Shown here one piece after another: positions 8,185-15,258 of a stretch of 64,000 bases of DNA. Numbering within the stretch: the stretch's first letter is position 1; the number at the start of each line of letters is the position of its first letter. The position numbers were made by a program, and so were the translations under genes. Location of the stretch: positions 62,001 to 126,000 of the forward strand of contig NZ_QXED01000003.1 of the NCBI RefSeq assembly GCF_003583365.1, in the 5' to 3' direction. The DNA comes from Fibrisoma montanum (GTDB taxonomy: Bacteria > Bacteroidota > Bacteroidia > Cytophagales > Spirosomataceae). The notes beneath the pieces are model-generated. The model was not told where the DNA came from. It ran no database searches and saw only the letters and a program-made list of their open reading frames with translations.

Positions 8185-8997
8185 TCAGGACTTGATGAAT
8201 GAGTAAACGGGGTAGTCGGGTCTGGTTTCAAAATGAGCCAGATGCTGGTAGCTCCGTAGTTCCGTAGTCGTTATGGTAAAAAACAGCGGTTCTCTGGCCA
8301 GCGCTTCATTGACGGCCGCACAGGTACCGACTAATCCGGTTTTTTCGGCTTCGGACAGCAGGGAGCCGAAGTAGGCCAGCGTAATGTGCCCGATGAAGGG
8401 CCGGGTGCGTCGGACGGTCAGGGCGCGGAGCGGTTCGTGGGCGTAGAACCGCTCCCGGAAGTGGAGAATCCGCCAAAAATCCGCGTTGTCATCGAACGTA
8501 CCCAGCATACCCACCGCGCTTGAGAACAGACTCAGCCCGATCAGACGCATTCGGATTGGGGCGGCATCGATGGCCGGAGGTAGTTGGGCAAACGCCCCCC
8601 GTACCAAGGCCGGATAGTCGGCTGTTAGCCCAGGGGCTACCACGTGGGTATGGTACCGGTCGGCGGACAGAGTATTGGCAACCGTCTGGTGAAAACTGTC
8701 GGCGGGCAGCGAAAAAAACGCATCCGGCCGGTCAAAATTCGCGGCCAACTGCTCCTGCATCGCCAGCAGCCGGGTGCTCACCGCGTCGTTGCCCGGATTC
8801 GTATCCACCATCGAAACGACCGCGTAGCCTTCGTAAGGGAGCCGATGCCATTGGTCGTCTGCATACGCAAAATGGTCAGCTTGTCGGAGTTGACCGGCCC
8901 GGAAGCGAAGCTGCTCTTCGGTAACCTCCCGAACCTGCCGCTGCTGGTATTCCTCGTACGTCAGTTCGGCAACGGCCGGGGTGTCTACGCTTGCCAT
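8185..8997 (-). CDS. 2H (two-histidine) phosphoesterase in the phn operon
   Basis: A 270-residue protein with the two His-x-Thr motifs that define the 2H phosphoesterase / RNA ligase-like superfamily: His103-Gln-Thr105-Val and His204-Ile-Thr206-Leu, about 100 residues apart. Such enzymes open 2',3'- or 1,2-cyclic phosphates. It overlaps the end of phnM by 13 bases and is followed 3 bases later by the acyltransferase gene. In the E. coli pathway C-P lyase yields a 5-phospho-ribose 1,2-cyclic phosphate that PhnP opens; no PhnP-like metallo-beta-lactamase is in this window, so this gene is a reasonable functional substitute. DUF1045 proteins of other phn operons belong to the same superfamily. 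Superfamily call strong, substrate inferred. Confidence 0.8.
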   Translation of the reverse strand: MASVDTPAVAELTYEEYQQRQVREVTEEQLRFRAGQLRQADHFAYADDQWHRLPYEGYAVVSMVDTNPGNDAVSTRLLAMQEQLAANFDRPDAFFSLPADSFHQTVANTLSADRYHTHVVAPGLTADYPALVRGAFAQLPPAIDAAPIRMRLIGLSLFSSAVGMLGTFDDNADFWRILHFRERFYAHEPLRALTVRRTRPFIGHITLAYFGSLLSEAEKTGLVGTCAAVNEALAREPLFFTITTTELRSYQHLAHFETRPDYPVYSFIKS

Positions 8998-10163
8998 GCG
9001 AGTTCAGGTTGAGGTTGTAGGGTTGCCTGCGCCACCAGGTGGCCGTTTACGAACGTGTGGGTAACAAGGGGCGTACCTTCCGACAGGTCCACCAGAATCA
9101 GATCGGCTTGTTTGCCGGTTTCGATGGACCCCGTTAGCGAATCAATGCCGACGGCCCGCGCCGGATGGAGGGTTGCCAGCCGGACGGCTTCGGGGAGCGC
9201 CAGGCCGTTGCCTGCCAGCCGGAATACCGCATGAAGCAGGGATGGGGGATAATAATCCGAACACAGGCTATCAATTACCCCGGCCCGGATGGCCGTTTCA
9301 ACGCCAAGATTGCCGGACAGCGAGCCACCCCGCAGTACGTTCGATGAGCCGCCGATAACATACATTCCCCGTTCTTTACCCCGTCTGGCCGCTTCCATCG
9401 ATACCGGAAACTCACAGATGCGGATGCCGGCCGCGTACATCTCATCCACTTTCTCTGCTGTGTCGTCATCGTGCGAAGCTACCGCCACCGAGCGGATGCG
9501 GGCCAGGTCGAGCAGGGTATTGAGCTGGTCCGGCGACAGGGTAGGGGTGGCCTGTTTTTCGGCCAGGTCAAGCCAGGCCTCAGCCTCCGACATGCCCTGC
9601 CGGACGGCCATGCGAATAAAGCTATCGACACTGACCTGCCCTTGCCCCGGCGTATGGTCCATAACGGAAAGCAGGTCGACGTAGCCTTTTTGCAGGAGGT
9701 CGCACGCGGTTTCGAACGCGTCGATGCCCGACAGCTCGAAGCGCAGGTGAATTTTATTGTTGATCAGCGTCCGCTGCCGGGTGAGGGCGTAAACCCGTTC
9801 GAAAATTTCGCGCCGGCTGTATTTGCTCTGCGCGTTGTTTTCGGCTGCGGTGTAGCCAAGGTGCAGCGAATGATAGACCGTTGTGATGCCGCAGCCACTC
9901 ATGCGTCGTTCCAGTTCCCGAAACGCTACGTCGATCGGGAAGTCGGCGCTCCGGCGGGGCGAAATCTCCGCGTCAATGGCATCGGTGTGCAGATCGATCA
10001 AGCCCGGCAGCAGGTAGGCACCTTTCGCGTCGATTGACTCCTGTACCGACAGGTAGTCGAGGGTGCCTTCGCCAATGGTCATGATTTTGCCCCCGGTCAG
10101 GTGTACGTAGCCGTTTCGGATCAGCCGGTGCGGGGTGATGATGCTGGCGTTGTAGAGAAGCAT
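8985..10163 (-). CDS. phnM: Alpha-D-ribose 1-methylphosphonate 5-triphosphate diphosphatase PhnM
   Basis: Amidohydrolase of 392 residues, canonical in length and motifs: Pro-Gly-Leu-Ile-Asp-Leu-His59-Thr-Asp61, Val-Met-Asp-His170-Thr-Pro-Gly-Gln, Ala-Ser-His-Asp-Asp-Asp, Gly-Gly-Ser-Ser-Asn-Val-Leu-Arg-Gly-Gly-Ser and Cys-Ser-Asp-Tyr-Tyr-Pro-Pro-Ser-Leu. It removes diphosphate from the triphosphate formed by the PhnGHIL step, giving the substrate for PhnJ. It sits in the usual place after phnL, with a 22-base gap. Unlike the paralogue at 1889-3052, it keeps the Asp-His pair, so it is the better candidate for the classical reaction. Confidence 0.93.
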   Translation of the reverse strand: MLLYNASIITPHRLIRNGYVHLTGGKIMTIGEGTLDYLSVQESIDAKGAYLLPGLIDLHTDAIDAEISPRRSADFPIDVAFRELERRMSGCGITTVYHSLHLGYTAAENNAQSKYSRREIFERVYALTRQRTLINNKIHLRFELSGIDAFETACDLLQKGYVDLLSVMDHTPGQGQVSVDSFIRMAVRQGMSEAEAWLDLAEKQATPTLSPDQLNTLLDLARIRSVAVASHDDDTAEKVDEMYAAGIRICEFPVSMEAARRGKERGMYVIGGSSNVLRGGSLSGNLGVETAIRAGVIDSLCSDYYPPSLLHAVFRLAGNGLALPEAVRLATLHPARAVGIDSLTGSIETGKQADLILVDLSEGTPLVTHTFVNGHLVAQATLQPQPELAWQA

Positions 10164-10185
10164 GGGTAGGCTATGTAGTTTGGGT

Positions 10186-10905
10186 TTAACTCACAGGTTC
10201 AGACGCAGCGACAACATGGCCATCCTGCAGTTCGATCCGGCGGTCGGCCAGTCGGTCGAGGGTGTACCGATCGTGCGAAATGCAAAGTACCGACGTACCG
10301 CCCGCTTTCAGGGCAACGATCATGTCGATCACTACGTCTTTTGTCCGCTGGTCCAGCGAAGCCGTAGGCTCGTCGATCAGCAGGAGCCGGGGCCGGGCAA
10401 TGATGGCGCGGGCTACGTTGATGCGCTGCTGTTCGCCCCCGCTGAAGGTCGATGGGTAGGCGTCCCAGAGTTCCTGGGGAAGTCCCAGGCGATCCAGGTA
10501 ATCGCGGGATTGCTGCTGGCCCCTGTCCCGGTCTATTCCCTGCCGGAAGAGGCTCTCGGCGACCACATCGACGGCTGGTACCCGCGGAATGACGCTCAGA
10601 AACTGCGAACAGTATGTAATCTCATCGCGTCGGAGCGCAATGATCTGGTGGTCGGTCGCCCGTACCAGATCGATCGGGCCGTAACGTAGCGACTGGTAGA
10701 GAATCGCCCCGCTGGTAGCCAGATAGGTCCGGTAAATGCTTTTCATCAGGGTGGACTTTCCGGAGCCGGATGTACCAACCAGTCCCACGAGTTCGCCCGG
10801 TTCCAGGCTAAACGAAACGTTGGAGAGGGCGTGGATGCGTTTGCCGTTCAACACGTGCATATCGAACCGCTTGGTATACTGCCGGACGTCGAGGATAGGA
10901 GGCAT
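10186..10905 (-). CDS. phnL: C-P lyase ATP-binding protein PhnL
   Basis: ABC-type ATPase of 239 residues with Walker A Gly-Thr-Ser-Gly-Ser-Gly-Lys-Ser-Thr, signature Phe-Ser-Gly-Gly-Glu-Gln-Gln-Arg, Walker B Leu-Leu-Leu-Ile-Asp-Glu-Pro-Thr-Ala and the switch motif Ile-Ser-His-Asp. In C-P lyase, PhnL joins the PhnGHI core in forming the ribose 1-phosphonate triphosphate and has no permease partner. It is placed between phnK and phnM, as in proteobacterial operons. The Tyr-Cys-Ser-Gln-Phe-Leu Q-loop is PhnL-like. No missing key residue was noticed. Confidence 0.92.
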   Translation of the reverse strand: MPPILDVRQYTKRFDMHVLNGKRIHALSNVSFSLEPGELVGLVGTSGSGKSTLMKSIYRTYLATSGAILYQSLRYGPIDLVRATDHQIIALRRDEITYCSQFLSVIPRVPAVDVVAESLFRQGIDRDRGQQQSRDYLDRLGLPQELWDAYPSTFSGGEQQRINVARAIIARPRLLLIDEPTASLDQRTKDVVIDMIVALKAGGTSVLCISHDRYTLDRLADRRIELQDGHVVAASEPVS

Positions 10906-10951
10906 GGAAGTGGGTTTGCGGTTTATCGTGTGTCGTCAGTCGAAACCCAGT

Positions 10952-11800
10952 TTATAATAATGAACTAACCAGTAGCTGCGTATACGGATGCTGAGGGTCC
11001 TGGAGGATCTGATCGGTCAGCCCCTGCTCCACGATCCGGCCATTTTTCATGACGAGGGTGCGGTCGGTGAGCATCCGGATCACGCTCAGATCGTGCGATA
11101 CGACAATCATGGCGATGCCCAGTTCCTGCTGGAGCGTGCGGATCATGTCGAGCACCTTGGCCTGCACCGATACGTCAAGCCCCGTCGTGACTTCGTCGAG
11201 GAAAAGCAGGGGCGGGTTGTTGGCGATGGCTTTGGATATCTGCACCCGCTGCTGCATACCTCCGCTGAAGCTGGCCGGGCTGTCGTCGAGCCGACGAACG
11301 GGCACTTCGGTCTGTTCCAGCAGTTCGGTAGCACGTTCGCGAATCCGGCCGACGTTGAAGTTACCCGCCATGAGCAGCTTCTCGGCGATGTTGCCGCCCG
11401 ACGAAAACCGGAAATTCAGCCCGTCTTTGGGGTTCTGGTACACCATGCCCATCAGGTGATTGCGCATGTAGCGCTTTTTCTGACCTGATTCGTTCAGAAT
11501 ATTAAGGGTACCGTTGCCGTACCGGCTGAAGTAAGCCACGCCGGCCGTACTCTCCAGGTCGAAGTACAGCAGGCGTACGACCGTGCTTTTGCCCGAGCCA
11601 CTTTCGCCAACGACGCCGAGTACTTCGCCCGGAAACAGCTCCAGATTTATATCGGCGCAGGCTACAATGCAGTCCGTTTCGGGGCAGATGTTGGAACCGA
11701 ACAGCGGACCCGTCAGCCGAACGGAGTTTTCGTTGGGCTCGCCGTAAATCTTGGTCAGTCCCTCTACTTTGAGCAGCCAGGTATCGGAGGTATTGGTCAT
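10952..11800 (-). CDS. phnK: C-P lyase ATP-binding protein PhnK, with a Cys-containing insertion
   Basis: ABC-type ATPase of 282 residues. Walker A is Gly65-Glu-Ser-Gly-Ser-Gly-Lys-Ser, the signature Phe-Ser-Gly-Gly-Met-Gln-Gln-Arg, Walker B Leu-Leu-Phe-Leu-Asp-Glu-Val-Thr and the switch Val-Ser-His-Asp. The ending Asp-Pro-Gln-His-Pro-Tyr-Thr-Gln-Leu-Leu-Val-Ser-Ser is characteristic of PhnK, which docks on the PhnJ surface of the core complex. Compared with E. coli PhnK as I remember it, about 20-25 extra residues precede the Walker A strand and carry Cys39, Cys44 and Cys48. Its start overlaps the phnJ stop by 4 bases (ATGA), so the two are coupled. Confidence 0.93.
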   Translation of the reverse strand: MTNTSDTWLLKVEGLTKIYGEPNENSVRLTGPLFGSNICPETDCIVACADINLELFPGEVLGVVGESGSGKSTVVRLLYFDLESTAGVAYFSRYGNGTLNILNESGQKKRYMRNHLMGMVYQNPKDGLNFRFSSGGNIAEKLLMAGNFNVGRIRERATELLEQTEVPVRRLDDSPASFSGGMQQRVQISKAIANNPPLLFLDEVTTGLDVSVQAKVLDMIRTLQQELGIAMIVVSHDLSVIRMLTDRTLVMKNGRIVEQGLTDQILQDPQHPYTQLLVSSLL

Positions 11801-12729
11801 GATTCCAGGTCAGGGTTAGCATTCATCTCATCCAGCACCTGCTGCAGATACTTGTTCGACCACTGCTGCGGGCGAGTTTTGTGTTCGACCAGCTTATCGA
11901 GGAAGTCGCTGTCGTTGATCACGTGCCGGAAGTGGCCAAGGTCGTTGTAAAGTTCGTCCATGAACGCGCCCCCCGTGCCCGACAGTGAGCAGCGGATGCC
12001 GGGGAACTGCTCAATCCTGAACTTGACGTCGTCAAATTCAAGGGGCACCACGTCCGTGTGGGGGGGGATGGCGTAAAGCCGTTTTTCCCGGCCCGCGCCG
12101 AACAGGTACAGGCAGTCGCTCTGGTGCAGGTTAGGGACGTCCCAGCGGGGAATCGGCGAGGGCGACATGATGTATCGGCCATTGACCATCACCGGATAAC
12201 CCGCGCCCTGCATAATATCGCCGTAGCGCACAAAAGCTTCGTAGAGCGATACCCACATGCGGGCGTAGTCGGCCTCGCCGTGCATCTCGCGGGTTTTGGT
12301 TTCGTAGCGTTCCACGGCCCGCAGCGGCTCGGGTTGCGGCACCTGAAACACCAGAATCTGGCCGTCGTTCAGTTGCTCTTCCGGAATCCGGTGGCGGGTC
12401 TGGATCAGCGTTGCAGCGTGCGTATCGAAGGTAACGCGGCAATGGGTCACCCGGTGAACAAAATCGCGCAGGTTGCAGGCATTCACACTGGCATCGCTGC
12501 CCTGATCGATGATTTTGAACACATCGTCTTTGCCGATCACCGACAGCGTGACGTGCAGTCCACCCGTTCCCCATCCGCGCGCAATGGGCATTTCGGGCGA
12601 TGAATAGGGCACCTGATAGCCCGGCAGGCAGATGGCTTTCAGCAGCTTTCGCCGGATTTCGCGCTTCGTGTTCTCGTCGATGAAGGCGAAATTGAACCGG
12701 GAGTTGAATTTTTTGAAAGACGGAATCAT
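11797..12729 (-). CDS. phnJ: PhnJ-family C-P lyase subunit lacking most radical-SAM cysteines
   Basis: PhnJ is the subunit that breaks the C-P bond with a [4Fe-4S] cluster and SAM. This 310-residue protein follows PhnJ throughout: Pro-Gly37-Tyr-Gln-Val-Pro (the glycyl-radical region), Gly-Trp-Gly-Thr-Gly-Gly, Thr-Leu-Ile-Gln-Thr-Arg-His-Arg-Ile-Pro, Met-Ser-Pro-Ser-Pro-Ile-Pro and Phe-Gly-Ala-Gly-Arg-Glu-Lys-Arg. In E. coli the cluster uses Cys241, Cys244 and Cys266, and Cys272 is the thiyl residue. The aligned positions here are Cys247, Ser250, Ile271 and Leu277. The DNA reads through in frame with TGC TCA CTG TCG at the first pair, so no frameshift explains it. Other Cys lie at 34, 85, 97 and 206, and the C-terminus is extended by ~25 residues. 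Overlaps phnI and phnK by 4 bases each. Family certain, activity open. Confidence 0.93.
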   Translation of the reverse strand: MIPSFKKFNSRFNFAFIDENTKREIRRKLLKAICLPGYQVPYSSPEMPIARGWGTGGLHVTLSVIGKDDVFKIIDQGSDASVNACNLRDFVHRVTHCRVTFDTHAATLIQTRHRIPEEQLNDGQILVFQVPQPEPLRAVERYETKTREMHGEADYARMWVSLYEAFVRYGDIMQGAGYPVMVNGRYIMSPSPIPRWDVPNLHQSDCLYLFGAGREKRLYAIPPHTDVVPLEFDDVKFRIEQFPGIRCSLSGTGGAFMDELYNDLGHFRHVINDSDFLDKLVEHKTRPQQWSNKYLQQVLDEMNANPDLES

Positions 12730-13949
12730 AACTCGGTCAGGACTTCGGATGGCATACGCTCGGCATCGCCAGGGGAGGCCGTTGCATCGGTTGCCATAGG
12801 AGGCTCAGGGGCGGAGGCCGCATTGGCTTCAGCTTGTTTTTTGGACCGGGCAACGGCCCGGCGTACGTTGTTTAGCCCCGACTGGAACGTAACGTAGTGG
12901 GGCAGCTTGAGGTGGTTCGTGAAGCCCATCGCTTCAATACCGTCGGTATGATACAGCACAAACTCCTGGTCGTTGGCCGGGGCTTCTTTCGTACCGTTTC
13001 GCATGGCCCGGTCCAGAATTCCCATGCAGATGGCTTTGGTTTCGTTCTGCCCGAAACACAGCCCATAGCCGATGGCGTAGTAGGGTACGGAACCGGCACT
13101 ACGTTCTGATTTTTTGCCGGTTTTGGCTTTGGTGATCATCTCGGCTTCGGTAACCCGAACGCGGCCAATGTAGCGGCTGCGCCCGGTCGGATCAGAAACG
13201 GTTACGTCGACCAGCCCCACCCGCAACTCACCAACCGTGGGGTGTACTCCGCCGTAGCCGCGCATGCTGCTGTAGCCGAGGGCCATCAGACCACCGGTTT
13301 CGGCCCGGGCCAGCATCTGGAGCCGAGCGGAGCGGGGTGCCGGAAACTTGATGGCTTCGCGGGTGATGTCGACCAGCCGGCGGCCTTCCTCCGACTCATC
13401 GTCCCGGTTGCCAACGCCTTTGAGCAATCCCTGGGCGCGGAGCATATCGATAACTTTTCCGAAGGTGGTGATCGCCTTTCGGTCGGTCTCACTGATCCGG
13501 GCACTGAACTGCTGTAGAAAAGCCTGCACCTGCTCGTAGCTTTCGTCGGCCAGGCGGGTGTCGATAATGCGCTGGGTATAATCGTAGGTCGGGCCGAGTA
13601 TCTGCCCGCCGGGGATATCCCGGAACGACGACGAGATTCGGCGTTGGACGAACATGTTGCGCGTGTCGATCACCGCCGAGTAGTACAGCCGCGGTAAGGT
13701 TGCCCGGAACGCCCGCATGATAAACGCAGCTTCGAGTACATCGCCTTCTACCTGCTTGAGCGCCAGCGCCCCGTATTCCGGTGCGTAGAACGACCCTTCC
13801 CCCATAATCTTGTCGATCGCCAGCCGGAACTGCGCCTGCAGCTGCCTGATGTGAATCGGGGGCGTTTCGTCTTTTATCCGATAAAATTCAACGAGTTCGA
13901 TGGAATTGGCAATGGCGTCGGTACCTCCTTTTACGGCTACATAACCCAT
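12726..13949 (-). CDS. phnI: C-P lyase core subunit PhnI
   Basis: PhnI, 407 residues, is the nucleosidase-like core subunit that, with PhnG, H and L, attaches the phosphonate to ribose of ATP. Recognisable blocks are Tyr-Val-Ala-Val-Lys-Gly-Gly at the start, Arg-Arg-Ile-Ser...Asp-Ile-Pro-Gly-Gly-Gln-Ile-Leu-Gly-Pro-Thr-Tyr-Asp-Tyr-Thr, Gly-Tyr-Gly-Leu-Cys-Phe-Gly and His346-Leu-Lys-Leu-Pro-His351. That His pair corresponds to the metal-binding pair at the PhnI/PhnJ interface in E. coli and is kept, although the PhnJ cysteines opposite are not. The last ~40 residues are Ala/Pro-rich and look disordered. phnJ overlaps its stop by 4 bases. Confidence 0.95.
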   Translation of the reverse strand: MGYVAVKGGTDAIANSIELVEFYRIKDETPPIHIRQLQAQFRLAIDKIMGEGSFYAPEYGALALKQVEGDVLEAAFIMRAFRATLPRLYYSAVIDTRNMFVQRRISSSFRDIPGGQILGPTYDYTQRIIDTRLADESYEQVQAFLQQFSARISETDRKAITTFGKVIDMLRAQGLLKGVGNRDDESEEGRRLVDITREAIKFPAPRSARLQMLARAETGGLMALGYSSMRGYGGVHPTVGELRVGLVDVTVSDPTGRSRYIGRVRVTEAEMITKAKTGKKSERSAGSVPYYAIGYGLCFGQNETKAICMGILDRAMRNGTKEAPANDQEFVLYHTDGIEAMGFTNHLKLPHYVTFQSGLNNVRRAVARSKKQAEANAASAPEPPMATDATASPGDAERMPSEVLTEL

Positions 13950-13957
13950 GGTCGTTT

Positions 13958-14126
13958 TTGGTTTGCGGTTCGCGGTGGGTGGTCTGTCGTGGGTGATGTA
14001 GTTTGTGGTTTATGGTTTGTAGTTCGTAGTGTTTCGCTGGCCAATAAGCATAGCCGCCCGACAACTACAAACCACCAACCACGAACCACCAACCACCCAC
14101 TAATTATAAACCACCCACCACAAACC
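13958..14126. repeat. Imperfect long inverted repeat between phnI and phnH
   Basis: The left part (about 13958-14031) is built of GTTTGTGGTT / GTGGGTGGT-like units and the right part (about 14062-14126) of their complements (CCACAAACC, CCACCAACC). Together they could fold into a hairpin of about 60 imperfect pairs. The right arm runs into phnH and encodes its last residues (Arg-Phe-Val-Val-Gly-Gly-Leu). Skewed composition and internal repetition set it apart from both genes. It may act as a processing, attenuation or stability element inside the operon, or be a mobile repeat. Confidence 0.7.
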
Positions 14127-14715
14127 GATTAGATCGTGGAATGCACAGAATTCGGTCGTTCTGATCGGTCAGAATCGAGTCGACGCCCAGCGGATACTCC
14201 ACGTTTTTTTCACGCAGGGTGGTCAGCAGGGCGTCATTCAGACCGGCAACGAATACGGTTTGCTGACCATCTACGCCCGGTCCCGACAGTTGCAGTTGCA
14301 GCATCGGGCCGGTTATCTGGTCGCGGGTTAGGCTGAGATGGGCTACGTCGATGACGATAAACGCGCTCGTGTCGGGGTAAGTGAGCGTGCCTGACTTAGC
14401 CTGTTCGAGCCCCTGCGGATGGTCGAGCCCCTGAAGGAACAGGAAGTCGGCTTCGGCGGCTGGGGCTGGTCGGGAGGCCGTATTGGCCGTGAAATACGTA
14501 CCGATGGCGTCGGCATTCTGAGCGGCAAAGAAAGACACGTCGGCGTTGAGCAGGGCCAGTCCGATCAGGGCCGACGCCCGGTTCAGGGAGCCGGGCGGCT
14601 GAACCGATACCCCATTGAGTACGTTGAGCTTGCCCGGTCGCGCCATGCTGTCCATGATGAGCCTGAAGTGCGCCTGGGCGTCGAAAATCTCGTCGTAGGA
14701 AGTTTCCCGTGTCAT
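14104..14715 (-). CDS. phnH: C-P lyase core subunit PhnH
   Basis: PhnH, 203 residues, a PLP-transferase-like fold without cofactor that joins PhnG and PhnI in the core complex. Identifiable parts are Phe-Arg-Leu-Ile-Met-Asp-Ser-Met-Ala-Arg-Pro-Gly-Lys near the N-terminus, Leu-Ser-Gly-Pro-Gly-Val near residue 150 and the hallmark Tyr-Pro-Leu-Gly-Val-Asp near residue 180. Its start is 21 bases after phnG. The final residues are encoded within a repetitive inverted-repeat element, so the C-terminal end may have been remodelled by that insertion. Confidence 0.92.
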   Translation of the reverse strand: MTRETSYDEIFDAQAHFRLIMDSMARPGKLNVLNGVSVQPPGSLNRASALIGLALLNADVSFFAAQNADAIGTYFTANTASRPAPAAEADFLFLQGLDHPQGLEQAKSGTLTYPDTSAFIVIDVAHLSLTRDQITGPMLQLQLSGPGVDGQQTVFVAGLNDALLTTLREKNVEYPLGVDSILTDQNDRILCIPRSNRFVVGGL

Positions 14716-14736
14716 ACCGTGAAGAACAGAGGACCG

Positions 14737-15165
14737 TCAGGCCTGCTCCATCAGTTTAAAATCAACTTTAGTTCGCATGATGTGGCTGAGTTCCGTTTCC
14801 TCCCGGTGCTGGATCAGCCGGAGTTGTTCCGCCAGGAAACGGTCAATGGCGGGGGCCTGCGCGTCGTTCAGGGCCATAACCGCATCCAGAACGGCCAGGC
14901 AGTAGGCCCGCTCGGGTTCGTCGCCGAGGCAGATACCGTATCCGACCGTTTTGTTGATGGCTACCTCACAGGTAGTGGTAAGTGCTTCGCCGAGGTAAAA
15001 CGGCTGGTACTCGACCGAATCTTCCGCCTGGATCATGGTCAGACATAGCCGGGGCGCTTTCAGCAGGTTGAGCGGGTAATGAACAGATAGGTCGCCGACA
15101 AACCCGGTCAGGTTGTCGAGCGGGCATTCGCAAAGGATATAATCCGTACGTTGGTTCTGCTCCAT
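14737..15165 (-). CDS. phnG: C-P lyase core subunit PhnG
   Basis: PhnG, 142 residues, the small core subunit of the PhnGHIJ complex. Family features are Phe-Tyr-Leu-Gly-Glu-Ala-Leu-Thr-Thr-Thr, Gly-Tyr-Gly-Ile-Cys-Leu-Gly, a Arg-Ala-Tyr-Cys-Leu-Ala-Val-Leu-Asp-Ala-Val-Met helix, and Thr-Lys-Val-Asp-Phe at the end (E. coli Thr-Arg-Val-Asp-Phe). It holds six cysteines, including Cys12-Glu-Cys14, more than the E. coli protein as I recall it. It is the first structural gene of the operon and lies 93 bases behind the response regulator, with a promoter-like -7 box in that gap. Confidence 0.9.
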   Translation of the reverse strand: MEQNQRTDYILCECPLDNLTGFVGDLSVHYPLNLLKAPRLCLTMIQAEDSVEYQPFYLGEALTTTCEVAINKTVGYGICLGDEPERAYCLAVLDAVMALNDAQAPAIDRFLAEQLRLIQHREETELSHIMRTKVDFKLMEQA

Positions 15166-15192
15166 AAACGGCTGTTTCGATCAGTGAGCAGA

Positions 15193-15200
15193 CAAATGTA
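15193..15200 (-). promoter_or_regulatory. Candidate -7 element of the phnG operon promoter
   Basis: On the minus strand this reads TACATTTG, a perfect match to the Bacteroidota -7 consensus TAnnTTTG, 27 bases before the phnG start. No clear TTTG -33 box is found at the expected distance, which would fit a promoter that needs an activator such as the upstream response regulator. Confidence 0.5.
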
Positions 15201-15258
15201 GAGGGGCTATATTCAGATTTGGTTAGGAAACAGATAGCATTCAATTACTGTGGTATTT

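Noticed and set aside
11881-12000. A frameshift or sequencing slip as the cause of the missing PhnJ cysteines
   Set aside because: The frame stays open across the region, and family residues continue on both sides of each substituted position (Met-Asp-Glu-Leu after the first pair, Asn-Asp-Ser-Asp-Phe between the last two), so only point substitutions and a one-residue gap are needed.
13958-14126. CRISPR-like array
   Set aside because: The units are short, unevenly spaced and arranged as opposing arms, without constant repeats separated by unique spacers; no cas genes are present.
15166-15258. An E. coli-style Pho box before phnG
   Set aside because: No pair of CTGTCAT-like repeats is visible; only a Bacteroidota -7 box is supported.
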